Positions 1-7,316 of a stretch of 7,646 nucleotides of DNA are shown one piece after another; position 1 is the first letter of the stretch; each line of letters begins with the position of its first letter. The notes beneath the pieces are model-generated. The model was given only the letters and a program-made list of their open reading frames with translations, did not search any database and was not told where the DNA came from. The stretch is taken from assembly GCA_021781695.1 (NCBI GenBank), contig JAJXWG010000001.1, forward strand, positions 32,966-40,611, given 5' to 3'. Made by a program: the position numbers and the translations under genes. This DNA is from Pseudomonadota bacterium (GTDB lineage Bacteria > Pseudomonadota > Gammaproteobacteria > Burkholderiales > Gallionellaceae).

Positions 1-330
1 TCGGCTTCAATGCTGCAGTCTTCGCTTTTGATGGCAAGATCCGAGGCGATCAAGCGCAACACCGGCGTGACGGTCTCTCCCATCAACGGGCAGTGGGCAT
101 CCGGCTGGACGGTTGAGGTTTCTTCTACCAGTGAGGTTCTTGCGAATAACAACAAAAGCACGCAGGCCTCAATTACAGGAGGCCCCGCCAGTGTGCAGTA
201 CAACAACGCCGGGCGGGCACCGACAGGCGGAGGGAACACATTCAAGTTTTCCTCCTCTTCAACAAGCGATATCCGCTGCCTGAACGTCGATCTCTCGGGC
301 ATGCCCATGATTACCACGTCGGGGTGTTAG
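1..330 (+). CDS. fimT: Minor type IV pilin, FimT/GspH family (5' end outside window)
   Basis: C-terminal 109 residues of a minor pilin of the FimT/GspH family, a pseudopilin-like component of the type IV pilus assembly or priming apparatus in the inner membrane and periplasm. The frame is open from base 1; the Met at base 10 is internal. What shows the family is the helix end LLMARSEAIKRNTGVTVSP (residues 9-27 of the fragment), the usual '(L)ARSEAIKRN' signature of FimT just after the N-terminal helix, and the C-terminal pair of cysteines in SDIRCLNVDLSG...GC, the usual disulfide position at the end of GspH/FimT domains. The prepilin leader and about 50 N-terminal residues are missing because the window starts here. 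It is the first visible gene of the minor-pilin operon; pilV starts one base after its TAG stop, so the two are probably translationally coupled. Family assignment is firm; the exact name (FimT, FimU or GspH) rests on operon context. Confidence 0.85.
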   Translation, partial: SASMLQSSLLMARSEAIKRNTGVTVSPINGQWASGWTVEVSSTSEVLANNNKSTQASITGGPASVQYNNAGRAPTGGGNTFKFSSSSTSDIRCLNVDLSGMPMITTSGC

Positions 331-331
331 C

Positions 332-892
332 ATGAAACGGCTCGATATGCATTTGGCAGGACGCGCAGCACAGCAGGGTTTCATGCTGTTGGAGGTGCTG
401 ATCAGCATCATCATCCTGGCCTTTGGCCTGCTGGGTCTGGCAGGGTTGCAACTCAAGGTGCAGAATTCTGAAACGGAATCCTACCAGCGCGCGCAGGCGA
501 TACTGCTGACCCAGGAAATGGCCAGCATGCTGAGTGCCAACCGCGCCAATGCGGCAAGCTATGTGACCAGCACTCCGCTTGGAACGGGAGATAGCCAGCC
601 TTCGAGCTGCACCGGGCAGGGTATGCAGCTGGACGAATGCACATGGAGCAATCAGCTCAAGGGTGCAGCCGAAGTCAACTCGGGGGTAAACGTGGGCGCG
701 ATGACGAATGCCGTGGGCTGCATCGAATCGTTGGGCGGTTCCCCCAGCGTGTACCGGGTAACGGTTGCATGGCAGGGCATGACGCAGCTTAGTGCGCCTG
801 CACTGACCTGCGGGCAGAATCTCTATGGAAATGACGGCAACCGCCGCGCAATTTCTTCTCTGATCACCATAGCCAGTCTGACAGCACCATGA
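332..892 (+). CDS. pilV: Type IV pilus minor pilin / modification protein PilV
   Basis: Minor pilin PilV, 186 residues. It is expected to be inserted in the inner membrane, cut and N-methylated by the prepilin peptidase PilD, and built with PilW, PilX and FimT into the complex that primes pilus assembly and sits at the tip. The prepilin site is G16|F17 in QQGFMLLEVLIS, with the conserved Glu at mature position 5 (E21), followed by a hydrophobic helix to about residue 40. The body has YRVTVAWQG (residues 141-149), a characteristic PilV stretch, and four cysteines (C93, C103, C130, C160) that could form two disulfides. The start at 332 gives a 16-residue leader with only a weak ribosome site (GGGGTG); Met6 at 347 is a possible alternative that also leaves a plausible leader. 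Its stop overlaps the pilW start as ATGA, indicating coupled translation. Confidence 0.9.
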   Translation: MKRLDMHLAGRAAQQGFMLLEVLISIIILAFGLLGLAGLQLKVQNSETESYQRAQAILLTQEMASMLSANRANAASYVTSTPLGTGDSQPSSCTGQGMQLDECTWSNQLKGAAEVNSGVNVGAMTNAVGCIESLGGSPSVYRVTVAWQGMTQLSAPALTCGQNLYGNDGNRRAISSLITIASLTAP

Positions 893-1863
893 ACAGTCCA
901 TCAAAAAACAGGGGTTTTTCTTTAATCGAGCTGATGGTAGGCATTGCGCTCGGGCTGCTTGTCGTGGCTGGTGTCGGAACCATTTTTGCCAACAACTACA
1001 GGACACGATCTGAAACAGAAAAAACCAATCTCCAGATCGAAAACGGTCGCTATGCGACCCAGCTTCTGACCGACGAAATGCATATGGCAGGCTATTACGG
1101 CGAACTGGATCCCGCGAGCCTCACCACACCTTCAACGCTGCCGGATCCCTGCGACAGCACGACTGCAACGCTGATATCGTCGGTTGCGCTGCCCGTGCAG
1201 GGCGTTGACAATGCAGCGGCTGCGCCTACCTGCATCTCCGATCTGAAAACAGGCACGGACATATTTGTCGACAGGCGCGCGAGCGGTTGCGTTCAGGGAA
1301 CGTCCGGGTGCACCAGCGGAAGTTATGTCTATTTTCAGACTTCGCTTTGCAGCACGTCGGCGAACCAGTATCTCATCAGCACGAGTACGAACAGTCTTAG
1401 TTTGACCGCCAAAGACTGTTTGACAACAGCCGATATACGCTCCTATCGCACCAATATTTATTTCATTGCCAACAACAACCAGTCAGGAGATGGCATACCC
1501 ACGCTCAAGGTGGCCGAGCTTGGCAGTGCGGGATTTGCCATTACGCCTCTCGTGGCGGGGATAGAACAGTTCCAGATAGAGTATGGCATCGATACAAACG
1601 GCGACAGCATCCCCGACGTATATACGTCTGACCCCGGCAACTATAACGGATGCACCGGAGTTGCCTGCCAGAACTACTGGCGCAACGTGGTGACGGCGAG
1701 GCTTTATATCCTGGCAAGAAATACACAGCCCAGCGGCGGATTTACCGACACGCATGTGTATACCGCGGGCGGCAATACATACGGCCCTTACAACGATGCC
1801 TACAAACGCCATCTTTATACCAGCCTGGTCAGGTTCAACAACATAGCAGGGAGACTGGAATGA
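889..1863 (+). CDS. pilW: Type IV pilus minor pilin / assembly protein PilW
   Basis: PilW, 324 residues, the large minor pilin of the tip-priming complex (the GspJ-like position in the type II secretion comparison). The prepilin cleavage site is G9|F10 in RGFSLIELMVG, with Glu at mature +5 (E14), then a hydrophobic helix to about residue 35 and the typical PilW continuation (LQIENGRYATQLLTDEMHMAGYYG, quoted here in part: NGRYATQLL and HMAGYYG). The globular part is rich in cysteine, suggesting several periplasmic disulfides. Residues 235-243 read DTNGDSIPD, a DxNxDxxxD loop of calcium-binding type; this fold of loop is usual just after the 'EQFQIEYG' strand in the family. It overlaps pilV by ATGA upstream and pilX by ATGA downstream. 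Length is normal for PilW. No frameshift or unusual composition is seen. Confidence 0.92.
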   Translation: MNSPSKNRGFSLIELMVGIALGLLVVAGVGTIFANNYRTRSETEKTNLQIENGRYATQLLTDEMHMAGYYGELDPASLTTPSTLPDPCDSTTATLISSVALPVQGVDNAAAAPTCISDLKTGTDIFVDRRASGCVQGTSGCTSGSYVYFQTSLCSTSANQYLISTSTNSLSLTAKDCLTTADIRSYRTNIYFIANNNQSGDGIPTLKVAELGSAGFAITPLVAGIEQFQIEYGIDTNGDSIPDVYTSDPGNYNGCTGVACQNYWRNVVTARLYILARNTQPSGGFTDTHVYTAGGNTYGPYNDAYKRHLYTSLVRFNNIAGRLE

Positions 1864-2429
1864 ACGCACAGCGGGGATTCTCTCTATTGGTCAGCATGAT
1901 CATGCTGCTCTTGATGACATTGCTTGCGATTGCATCCTTCCATATGGGCAGCAGCCAGACCACGGTCGTTGCGAATGCGCAGCACAGGAATGAAGGCATA
2001 GATGCGGCAACTCAGGCGATAGAAGAGGTCGTCAATTCGAGCAATTTCACGCAGAACCCTGCAGCAGCCATTCCCAACAGCAATTGCACGGGAGGCGGCG
2101 GGGCCAATACCTGGTGCGTGGACAGCAATGGCGACGGTGTGCAGGATTTCAAAGTGACCATGCCTGTTGCTCCAAAATGCGTGGAGGCTGCACCGATACT
2201 GAACAGCCAGCTCAATCTGCAAAATGCGGACGATCTTGCCTGCTCATCCGGCACGCAGCAGAGTTTCGGCGTGGCAGGTGGAACCGGTTCGGGCAATTCA
2301 TTATGTGCCAACTCGACCTGGGAAATCACCGCGCAGGCCGATGATTCCGCAACAGAAACGAGCACGACCGTGACGCAGGGTGTCAGCATGCGCATAGCAG
2401 CGACAGCCGTGACCAACAATTGTCCGTAA
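1860..2429 (+). CDS. pilX: Type IV pilus minor pilin / assembly protein PilX
   Basis: PilX, 189 residues, the minor pilin thought to occupy the GspK-like tip position and to contact PilY1. The start at 1860 is chosen over the upstream Met at 1650, because 1860 places the leader MNAQRG directly before the prepilin helix and gives an ATGA overlap with pilW; the 70 residues before it are out-of-frame translation of pilW. The cleavage site is G6|F7 and the helix reads FSLLVSMIMLLLMTLLAIAS. Mature position 5 is Val11 rather than Glu, which agrees with PilX/GspK proteins commonly lacking Glu5. Six cysteines (C76, C86, C107, C128, C149, C188) suggest three disulfides. Residues 88-96 read DSNGDGVQD, a DxNxDGxxD calcium-type loop. 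The C-terminal WEITAQADDSATETSTTVTQ is typical of PilX. pilY1 follows after a 10-base gap. Confidence 0.9.
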   Translation: MNAQRGFSLLVSMIMLLLMTLLAIASFHMGSSQTTVVANAQHRNEGIDAATQAIEEVVNSSNFTQNPAAAIPNSNCTGGGGANTWCVDSNGDGVQDFKVTMPVAPKCVEAAPILNSQLNLQNADDLACSSGTQQSFGVAGGTGSGNSLCANSTWEITAQADDSATETSTTVTQGVSMRIAATAVTNNCP

Positions 2430-2433
2430 GGAG
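2428..2433 (+). promoter_or_regulatory. Shine-Dalgarno site of pilY1
   Basis: AAGGAG overlaps the pilX stop codon (TAAGGAG) and lies 6 bases before the pilY1 ATG at 2440. It is the only strong ribosome-binding site in the operon; the minor pilins upstream rely on stop/start overlap. It fixes the pilY1 start and suggests pilY1 is translated independently. Confidence 0.85.
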
Positions 2434-2439
2434 AACAAA

Positions 2440-5400
2440 ATGAATTCCACAAAAATCCTGAAACGCTTGCCTGTGCTTCTGATGGCTGCAAGCATGACGG
2501 CCGGGGCGATGGACATCGATCTTTATACCCTGAACAGCGGCACCAACAATCCTGCGCCCAATGTGTTGATCGTTCTGGACAATACATCGAACTGGTCGCG
2601 TGCTGATCAGCACTGGCCCGACAGTGGCATGAACCAGGGGCAGGCTGAAGTGCATGCGATACAGACCGTCCTGAATAGCCTCAATGCGAACGTGAATATC
2701 GGTTTGCTGGAGTTTGTAACAGGCGGACCAGCAGGCGACAACGGAGGATTCGTGCGCCAGGCCATAGCACCCATGGGCCCCAACCAGACTAACGGTACGA
2801 CAAACCTGAGCGCGTTTTCCGCAAAACTCACCACCATTTATAACAACACAACCTCCAGCACGGAAAAGCAGAACTCGGGCCAAGCCTATGGCAACCTGAT
2901 GTATGACGCTTACAATTATCTGGCGGGGAATGTGCCGTTTGCCACGAGCGCGGATGTGGTTTCATCCATTGCGGATTCCAGCGGATACACCACGAACTAC
3001 ACGCAGTTCAAGTCGCCTCTCTCGAGCGTCGACGACTGTGCTACAACCTATATCATCTTCATAGGAAATCCGAACAGTCATGGGCCAGTCGCGGATCTTG
3101 CCGCGAATACAACGGCCCTGTCCGGACTGGGCGGCAATACGGCTCAGCTCAATCTGCCGAATTTCACGGTGACACAGACAACCCCGGCTACGGGGCTGGC
3201 GTCCGATGTGGCAACCGGGACTTCCACGCTGGATACGCACCCCTTCAATGCGGACGAGTGGGCGCGCTTCATGTACCAGAACGGTGTTTCCGTGGGCGGC
3301 ACTACATACAACGTCAACACTTACACGATCGATGTCTGGTATGCCGCGCCAAGTGCCCGGCAGAGCGGCCTTTTGTCCAGCATGGCGACAAACGGCGGCG
3401 GCAAGTATTTCGCGGCCAACAATGCGGCCGCGATTGTATCATCGCTGCAGTCGATCTTCTCGGAGATACTGGCGGCGAACTCCACTTTCGCATCGGCCAG
3501 CCTGCCGATCTCTGCAACCAACCGTGCGCAGAACGACAATCAGGTCTATATCGGAATGTTCCGACCCAACCCCAATTCTCTGCCGCGCTGGTTTGGCAAC
3601 ATGAAGCGTTACCAGATCGCCAATTTTTCGGGTCAGGCAAACCTGGCCGATGTGAATGGCCTGCTTGCGACCAATACCACGACCGGGTTCATTACGCCTT
3701 GCGCAATAAGCTGGTGGACAGTCGACTCTGGCAACTACTGGGCAAATGTTTCAGGTAGCACGATATCGCCGCGCGTATACTTCACCACTGACAATACGCC
3801 CGGTCTGTCCTGGGGTACGCAGGGCGATGATACCAATCTCGCAAAGAGCACCTGTGCGCTGGCGGGGACCAACGTGTATTCCGATACCCCTGACGGTCCT
3901 ACCGTGGAAAAGGGCGGCGTGGCTGAAATGCTGCGCAATGCGACAAGCCGCAACATGCTGACCCTGTCCGGAGCAGCCCTGGTTCCATTCAACACAAGCA
4001 ATGCAGCGATTTCATCCAACCCGACGATCAACGCAAATCTCGTCAATTTCTTACTCGGGCAGGACGTCACGGGAGAAATCAACGCGACTCCCTCGACTGC
4101 AAATCGCCCTTCCATACACGGCGACGTGATCCATTCCAGACCCGTTCCCGTTGATTACGGCGGCACGACGGGCGTGATGGTGTACTACGGGGCCAACGAT
4201 GGCACATACCGTGCGGTTAACGCGGCGACGGGTAATGAGACCTGGTCATTTGTAGCCCCCGAGTTTTATCCGAATCTTGAGCGCCTGCTGGATAACAGCC
4301 CTATCGTGTCATCGACAACGCCCAAGGGTTTCTACTTCGACGGATCTACAGGAATATATCAGAATTCGACTAGCACCAACGTATGGATATATCCTGCCAT
4401 GCGCCGCGGCGGGCGCATGGTCTATGCATTGGATGTCAGCAATCCCACCAGTCCGGCATTTCTGTGGAAAGCCGGTTGCCCTGATCTGGCCGATAATACA
4501 GGCTGCACGACCAGTCTTTCCAATATCGGGCAGACCTGGTCCACACCGACCGTAGCTTTCCTGCCCGGCTATTCGACCACCAAGCCTGTCGTGATCGTGG
4601 GCGGCGGCTACGATGCCTGCGAGGATGCCGATACCAGCACGCCCAGCTGCTCAACCACGACGGGCAACGGTGTTTATGTGCTCGATGCGCAAACCGGTTC
4701 CTTGCTTGCATCCTTCGTTACGACACGCAGCGTTGCGGCGGATATCTCTCTGGTGGACATCAATTACGACGGCACAGTGGATGCAGCCTATGTGGCTGAC
4801 ACGGGAGGAAATCTTTACCGGATCGATTTTTCCGATCCAAGCAATTCTTTCACGGCCAAAGCACCTGGCAACTGGACAATCACCAGAGTTGCCTATACGA
4901 GCGGGGCCGGCAGGAAATTCCTGTTTGCACCCGCCGTGCTTCCCTACAACAATCAAGTGTATCTGGCCATCGGTTCGGGTGACCGCGAGCATCCACTGAT
5001 TACCAACTACCCTTACACGACGCCTGTCAAGAACCGCTTTTATGTCTATCTGGACAATCCGAACAGCGGTTCCACGACACCGGTCAATCTTGATGGAGCG
5101 AGCATGTTGAACAACACGACTGATCCCGGCTGCGGCAATAACCAGGTTCTGCCCAACGGCACCTATGCAGGCTGGTATATGGATCTGACCGCCAATGGAA
5201 CAGGCGAGCAGACGGTTACTTCGGCGTTGATCACCGGTGGCCTGGTTACCTTCAGCACCAACAGGCCTGTCAGCAGCAACAACAGCTGCACGAACCCTCT
5301 GGGCGAAGCGCGCGGCTACTGGGTAAATCTGCTGAATGGGTCGGGTGCGGTTGGCACTGCTGCTGCTACCTGTACGCCGACAGGCGGGGTAGACGCGAAC

Positions 5401-5622
5401 GGCAATACCATCTCCCGTTCGACAACGTTTGTCGGCGGCGGATTGCCACCATCTCCAGTGGTTGGCAACGTCAATGTAAATGGATCGGTTGAGACTGTGG
5501 TGATCGGCGCGGCCCAGAAGAACGGAGGAGCGAGCACGTCGATCTCTGGGCAGAATATACAGCCTCCTATCTCGTCCCATCGTAAACGTGTCTACTGGCG
5601 CACGAACAGCGATAGCCACTAG
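2440..5622 (+). CDS. pilY1: Type IV pilus tip protein / adhesin PilY1
   Basis: PilY1, 1060 residues, a secreted tip-associated protein that promotes pilus extension and takes part in adhesion and surface sensing; normal length for the family. Residues 1-23 form a Sec signal peptide ending AGA before MDID. Residues about 40-350 are a von Willebrand A-like domain starting NVLIVLDNTSNWS (D47). Residues 350-400 carry the family signature SLPISATNRAQNDNQVYIG and LPRWFGNMKRYQI. From about 560 (HGDVIHSRPVPVDYG) to the end is the PilY1 beta-propeller domain, with YYGANDGTYRAVNAATG, GGGYDACEDAD and the calcium loop DINYDGTVD (D773, N775, D777, D781), equivalent to the site known to matter for calcium control of pilus extension and retraction in Pseudomonas PilY1. 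The end HRKRVYW near the C-terminus is also family-like. The metal site of the vWA domain looks eroded (see findings). The TAG stop lies inside the left repeat flanking a small inserted element. No pilE follows. Confidence 0.95.
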   Translation: MNSTKILKRLPVLLMAASMTAGAMDIDLYTLNSGTNNPAPNVLIVLDNTSNWSRADQHWPDSGMNQGQAEVHAIQTVLNSLNANVNIGLLEFVTGGPAGDNGGFVRQAIAPMGPNQTNGTTNLSAFSAKLTTIYNNTTSSTEKQNSGQAYGNLMYDAYNYLAGNVPFATSADVVSSIADSSGYTTNYTQFKSPLSSVDDCATTYIIFIGNPNSHGPVADLAANTTALSGLGGNTAQLNLPNFTVTQTTPATGLASDVATGTSTLDTHPFNADEWARFMYQNGVSVGGTTYNVNTYTIDVWYAAPSARQSGLLSSMATNGGGKYFAANNAAAIVSSLQSIFSEILAANSTFASASLPISATNRAQNDNQVYIGMFRPNPNSLPRWFGNMKRYQIANFSGQANLADVNGLLATNTTTGFITPCAISWWTVDSGNYWANVSGSTISPRVYFTTDNTPGLSWGTQGDDTNLAKSTCALAGTNVYSDTPDGPTVEKGGVAEMLRNATSRNMLTLSGAALVPFNTSNAAISSNPTINANLVNFLLGQDVTGEINATPSTANRPSIHGDVIHSRPVPVDYGGTTGVMVYYGANDGTYRAVNAATGNETWSFVAPEFYPNLERLLDNSPIVSSTTPKGFYFDGSTGIYQNSTSTNVWIYPAMRRGGRMVYALDVSNPTSPAFLWKAGCPDLADNTGCTTSLSNIGQTWSTPTVAFLPGYSTTKPVVIVGGGYDACEDADTSTPSCSTTTGNGVYVLDAQTGSLLASFVTTRSVAADISLVDINYDGTVDAAYVADTGGNLYRIDFSDPSNSFTAKAPGNWTITRVAYTSGAGRKFLFAPAVLPYNNQVYLAIGSGDREHPLITNYPYTTPVKNRFYVYLDNPNSGSTTPVNLDGASMLNNTTDPGCGNNQVLPNGTYAGWYMDLTANGTGEQTVTSALITGGLVTFSTNRPVSSNNSCTNPLGEARGYWVNLLNGSGAVGTAAATCTPTGGVDANGNTISRSTTFVGGGLPPSPVVGNVNVNGSVETVVIGAAQKNGGASTSISGQNIQPPISSHRKRVYWRTNSDSH

Positions 5623-5691
5623 GGAGATGCTGATTTATTCGTCTTCCCCGCAAAAGCGGGGAACGACAAAACCGAATAAATCAACACTTCA
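5623..5691. mobile_element. MITE-like inverted-repeat element at the pilY1 stop codon
   Basis: About 69 bp with imperfect terminal inverted repeats: GAGATGCTGATTTATTCG (5624-5641) against CGAATAAATCAACACTTC (5673-5690), 15 of 18 positions pairing, the inner 10 perfectly. The centre holds an 8-bp perfect hairpin (5644-5663). Direct repeats flank it: CTAG at 5619-5622 and 5692-5695, extendable to CACTAG at 5617-5622 and 5690-5695, so the exact borders are uncertain by a few bases. CTAG fits the YTAR target used by IS5-group elements, and the ends resemble IS5-type termini as I remember them. It is too short to encode anything, so it would be non-autonomous. The left repeat contains the pilY1 TAG; removing the element and one repeat leaves the same stop codon. 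It could instead be a dispersed REP/dRS3-like palindrome rather than a transposon derivative. Confidence 0.55.
5644..5663. terminator. GC-rich hairpin between convergent genes, possible bidirectional terminator
   Basis: TTCCCCGC, loop AAAA, GCGGGGAA: an 8-bp perfect stem 21 bases after the pilY1 stop and 63 bases beyond the stop of the converging DUF2721 gene. There is no T-run on either strand right after the stem, so it is not a canonical intrinsic terminator. The enclosing 11-bp AT-rich arms (5631-5641 and 5673-5683) could extend the structure. Terminator function is inferred from position and stem strength only. Confidence 0.4.
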
Positions 5692-5726
5692 CTAGCCTGA
5701 GCTCGCCGCAGTGATCGCATGGGGGG

Positions 5727-6125
5727 CTAGCGCAGTCTGATGATGCCTGTGGCCAGTGAGATTTCGCGCAGGAAGCAGAGGAGGGCGAATGTCAAGGTGA
5801 GCATCGCCGCGACGAAGAAGAGGGAGACCGTCCCGGAGGGGTCGCGGTTAAGCTCTGAGCCGATGAACAGCGCTGCGATCACGATGCAGACGAAAAGGGC
5901 AGAGATCGTGCAGAGGCTGATCGACCAGTGTATCCAGCGCGCCCGCTGAACAAGGATCTTCTTCTCGTCGCCATCAGCATCCTCTTCTATGGAGCGGAAG
6001 CGGTCTATGACGCGCCCGAGCCTGCTTGAGAGCACGCTCAGGAATGCCCCCACGCCGGTGAGAAGAAATACGGGCGCGACTGCCTGCTGTATCGCATGCG
6101 CCGCAACGATGATTTCTGTTTGCAT
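5727..6125 (-). CDS. DUF2721 family small membrane protein
   Basis: A 132-residue integral inner-membrane protein of unknown function, recognised as DUF2721 from its opening AAHAIQQAVAPVFLLTGVGA, followed by a conserved-looking SSRLGRVIDRFRSIEE segment. Three membrane segments are visible at about residues 11-31, 66-90 and 99-119. Between the first two is a charged loop (residues 42-65) containing the acidic run EEDADGDEKK. The length is usual for the family. The start is supported by AAGGA on the - strand 7 bases before the ATG. It converges with pilY1 across the hairpin element and diverges from mutY. It ends in LREISLATGIIRLR, basic and cytoplasmic-looking. Nothing in the neighbourhood indicates a function, and a link to pili or to MutY is not supported. 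Family call is by sequence resemblance. Confidence 0.8.
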   Translation of the reverse strand: MQTEIIVAAHAIQQAVAPVFLLTGVGAFLSVLSSRLGRVIDRFRSIEEDADGDEKKILVQRARWIHWSISLCTISALFVCIVIAALFIGSELNRDPSGTVSLFFVAAMLTLTFALLCFLREISLATGIIRLR

Positions 6126-6203
6126 GACTCTTTCCTTTCTCTGGCAATCCTAGCATGGGAAGGCTTGAAAAGCGCGTTTCATCTCTTACTCATGCGGGCC
6201 GGC

Positions 6204-6209
6204 TATAAT
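6204..6209 (+). promoter_or_regulatory. Probable mutY promoter -10 box
   Basis: A perfect TATAAT lies 27 bases before the mutY ATG, in the 111-bp spacer between the divergent DUF2721 and mutY genes. It would start transcription near 6216 and give a leader of only about 20 bases. No good -35 sits at 16-18 bases (the stretch at 6180-6187 reads catctctt), and there is no TG extension. A TTGAAA at 6165-6170 is too far away (33-base spacer). The box is therefore good but the promoter as a whole is only moderately supported. Confidence 0.5.
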
Positions 6210-6236
6210 TCATCTCCGTTTGAAATTGTGTTCCTG

Positions 6237-7316
6237 ATGCCTACATTTTCTTCTTCCCTCATCAGCTGGCAACGCGAACATGGCCGCAACGATCTGCCGT
6301 GGCAGGGCACAGACCCTTATCGCGTGTGGCTGTCGGAAGTCATGCTCCAGCAGACGCAGGTCGCAACTGTCATTCCCTATTATCTGCGCTTCGTTGCTTC
6401 TTTCCCAGATGTCGTGACACTGGCGAACGCTTCCGAGGATGAAGTGCTGGCCCACTGGAGCGGGCTGGGCTATTACGCCAGAGGCCGCAATTTGCATCGC
6501 GCTGCAATGATGATTATGGAACTGCATGGTGGGCAGTTACCGCAGCAGTATGAGCAGATACTCGGCCTGCCGGGCATAGGCCGTTCGACAGCGGCCGCGA
6601 TTTGTGCCCAGGCTTTTCACGAGCGGCGCGCGATACTCGACGGCAACGTCAAGCGCGTGCTGGCGCGTTATTGCGGAATCAGCGGGCAGACCTCAAAAAG
6701 AGCGGTTGAGAAAGAACTCTGGCGGCAGGCAGAATTGCTGCTTCCGGATAACGATGTTGCTACCTATACGCAGGCGCTGATGGATATGGGCGCGATGCTG
6801 TGCACTCGCAGCCGTCCGAAGTGCAGTGTGTGCCCTGTGCAGGATGATTGCATAGCCATGCAAACTGGGCGTGTAAATATGCTGCCTACCCCGAAACAAA
6901 AAAAGGCTGTTCCTGAAAGAACCGCTGCTTTTTTGCTGGCGATTTCGGATGGAAAGATTCTGCTGGAAAAGCGCAAATCTTCAGGCGTCTGGGGCGGTCT
7001 CTGGTGTCTGCCGCAGTTCGACGAAGAGGATGATGTGCAAAATTGGTGCGCCTTGCATGGTATTGAACCCGATAAACTGATTCGTCATCCCGGAGAAATC
7101 GGGGAGCCTGCTGATTCAAAAGCGCAGTGCGAGGCGCTCATTCCGTTCGCGCATGTCTTTACCCATTTCAAATTGCACATCACGCCGCTGTTGCTATACC
7201 TTGCTCATAAACCGCAGCATCAGGAGGAGCATGTGTGGCTGGAAGTGGACCAAGCCTTGCAGACTGCGATTCCGGCCCCGGTCAGACAGTTGCTGTCCCG
7301 CCTCGCAAATTTATAG
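6237..7316 (+). CDS. mutY: Adenine DNA glycosylase MutY (A/G-specific)
   Basis: MutY, 359 residues (E. coli 350). It removes adenine mispaired with 8-oxoguanine, the final safeguard of the GO repair system. Seen in order: the entry motif RNDLPWQ, catalytic Glu34 in WLSEVMLQQTQVATVIPYY, the tyrosine of GLGYYARGRNLH, the helix-hairpin-helix LPGIGRSTAA (111-120), catalytic Asp135 in ILDGNVKRVLAR, and four iron-sulfur cysteines C189, C196, C199 and C205 with the exact C-x6-C-x2-C-x5-C spacing. A Nudix-like C-terminal domain for 8-oxoguanine recognition follows (about 228-359), with FTHFKLHI (308-315), where Thr309 takes the place of E. coli Ser308. The start at 6237 is preferred over an upstream Met at 6096, which would run into the divergent gene and past the TATAAT box. 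An in-frame GTG at 6228 is possible; neither has a clear Shine-Dalgarno. The gene appears intact and monocistronic. Confidence 0.97.
   Translation: MPTFSSSLISWQREHGRNDLPWQGTDPYRVWLSEVMLQQTQVATVIPYYLRFVASFPDVVTLANASEDEVLAHWSGLGYYARGRNLHRAAMMIMELHGGQLPQQYEQILGLPGIGRSTAAAICAQAFHERRAILDGNVKRVLARYCGISGQTSKRAVEKELWRQAELLLPDNDVATYTQALMDMGAMLCTRSRPKCSVCPVQDDCIAMQTGRVNMLPTPKQKKAVPERTAAFLLAISDGKILLEKRKSSGVWGGLWCLPQFDEEDDVQNWCALHGIEPDKLIRHPGEIGEPADSKAQCEALIPFAHVFTHFKLHITPLLLYLAHKPQHQEEHVWLEVDQALQTAIPAPVRQLLSRLANL

Noticed and set aside
311..1006. 231-codon open frame on the - strand opposite pilV and the pilW start
   Set aside because: It covers clearly coding pilin sequence on the other strand and shows no domain or ribosome site.
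1650..1859. 70-codon upstream extension of pilX
   Set aside because: It is the shadow of pilW in another frame and would bury the prepilin leader; the start at 1860 gives a six-residue leader and ATGA overlap.
4651..5619. 322-codon open frame on the - strand opposite pilY1
   Set aside because: It lies wholly inside pilY1, has no recognisable domain and an arginine- and valine-rich composition typical of antisense translation.
6096..6236. 47-codon upstream extension of mutY
   Set aside because: It would overlap the start of the divergent DUF2721 gene and cross the TATAAT box, and the extra residues have no counterpart in MutY; the Met at 6237 gives the family's usual N-terminus.
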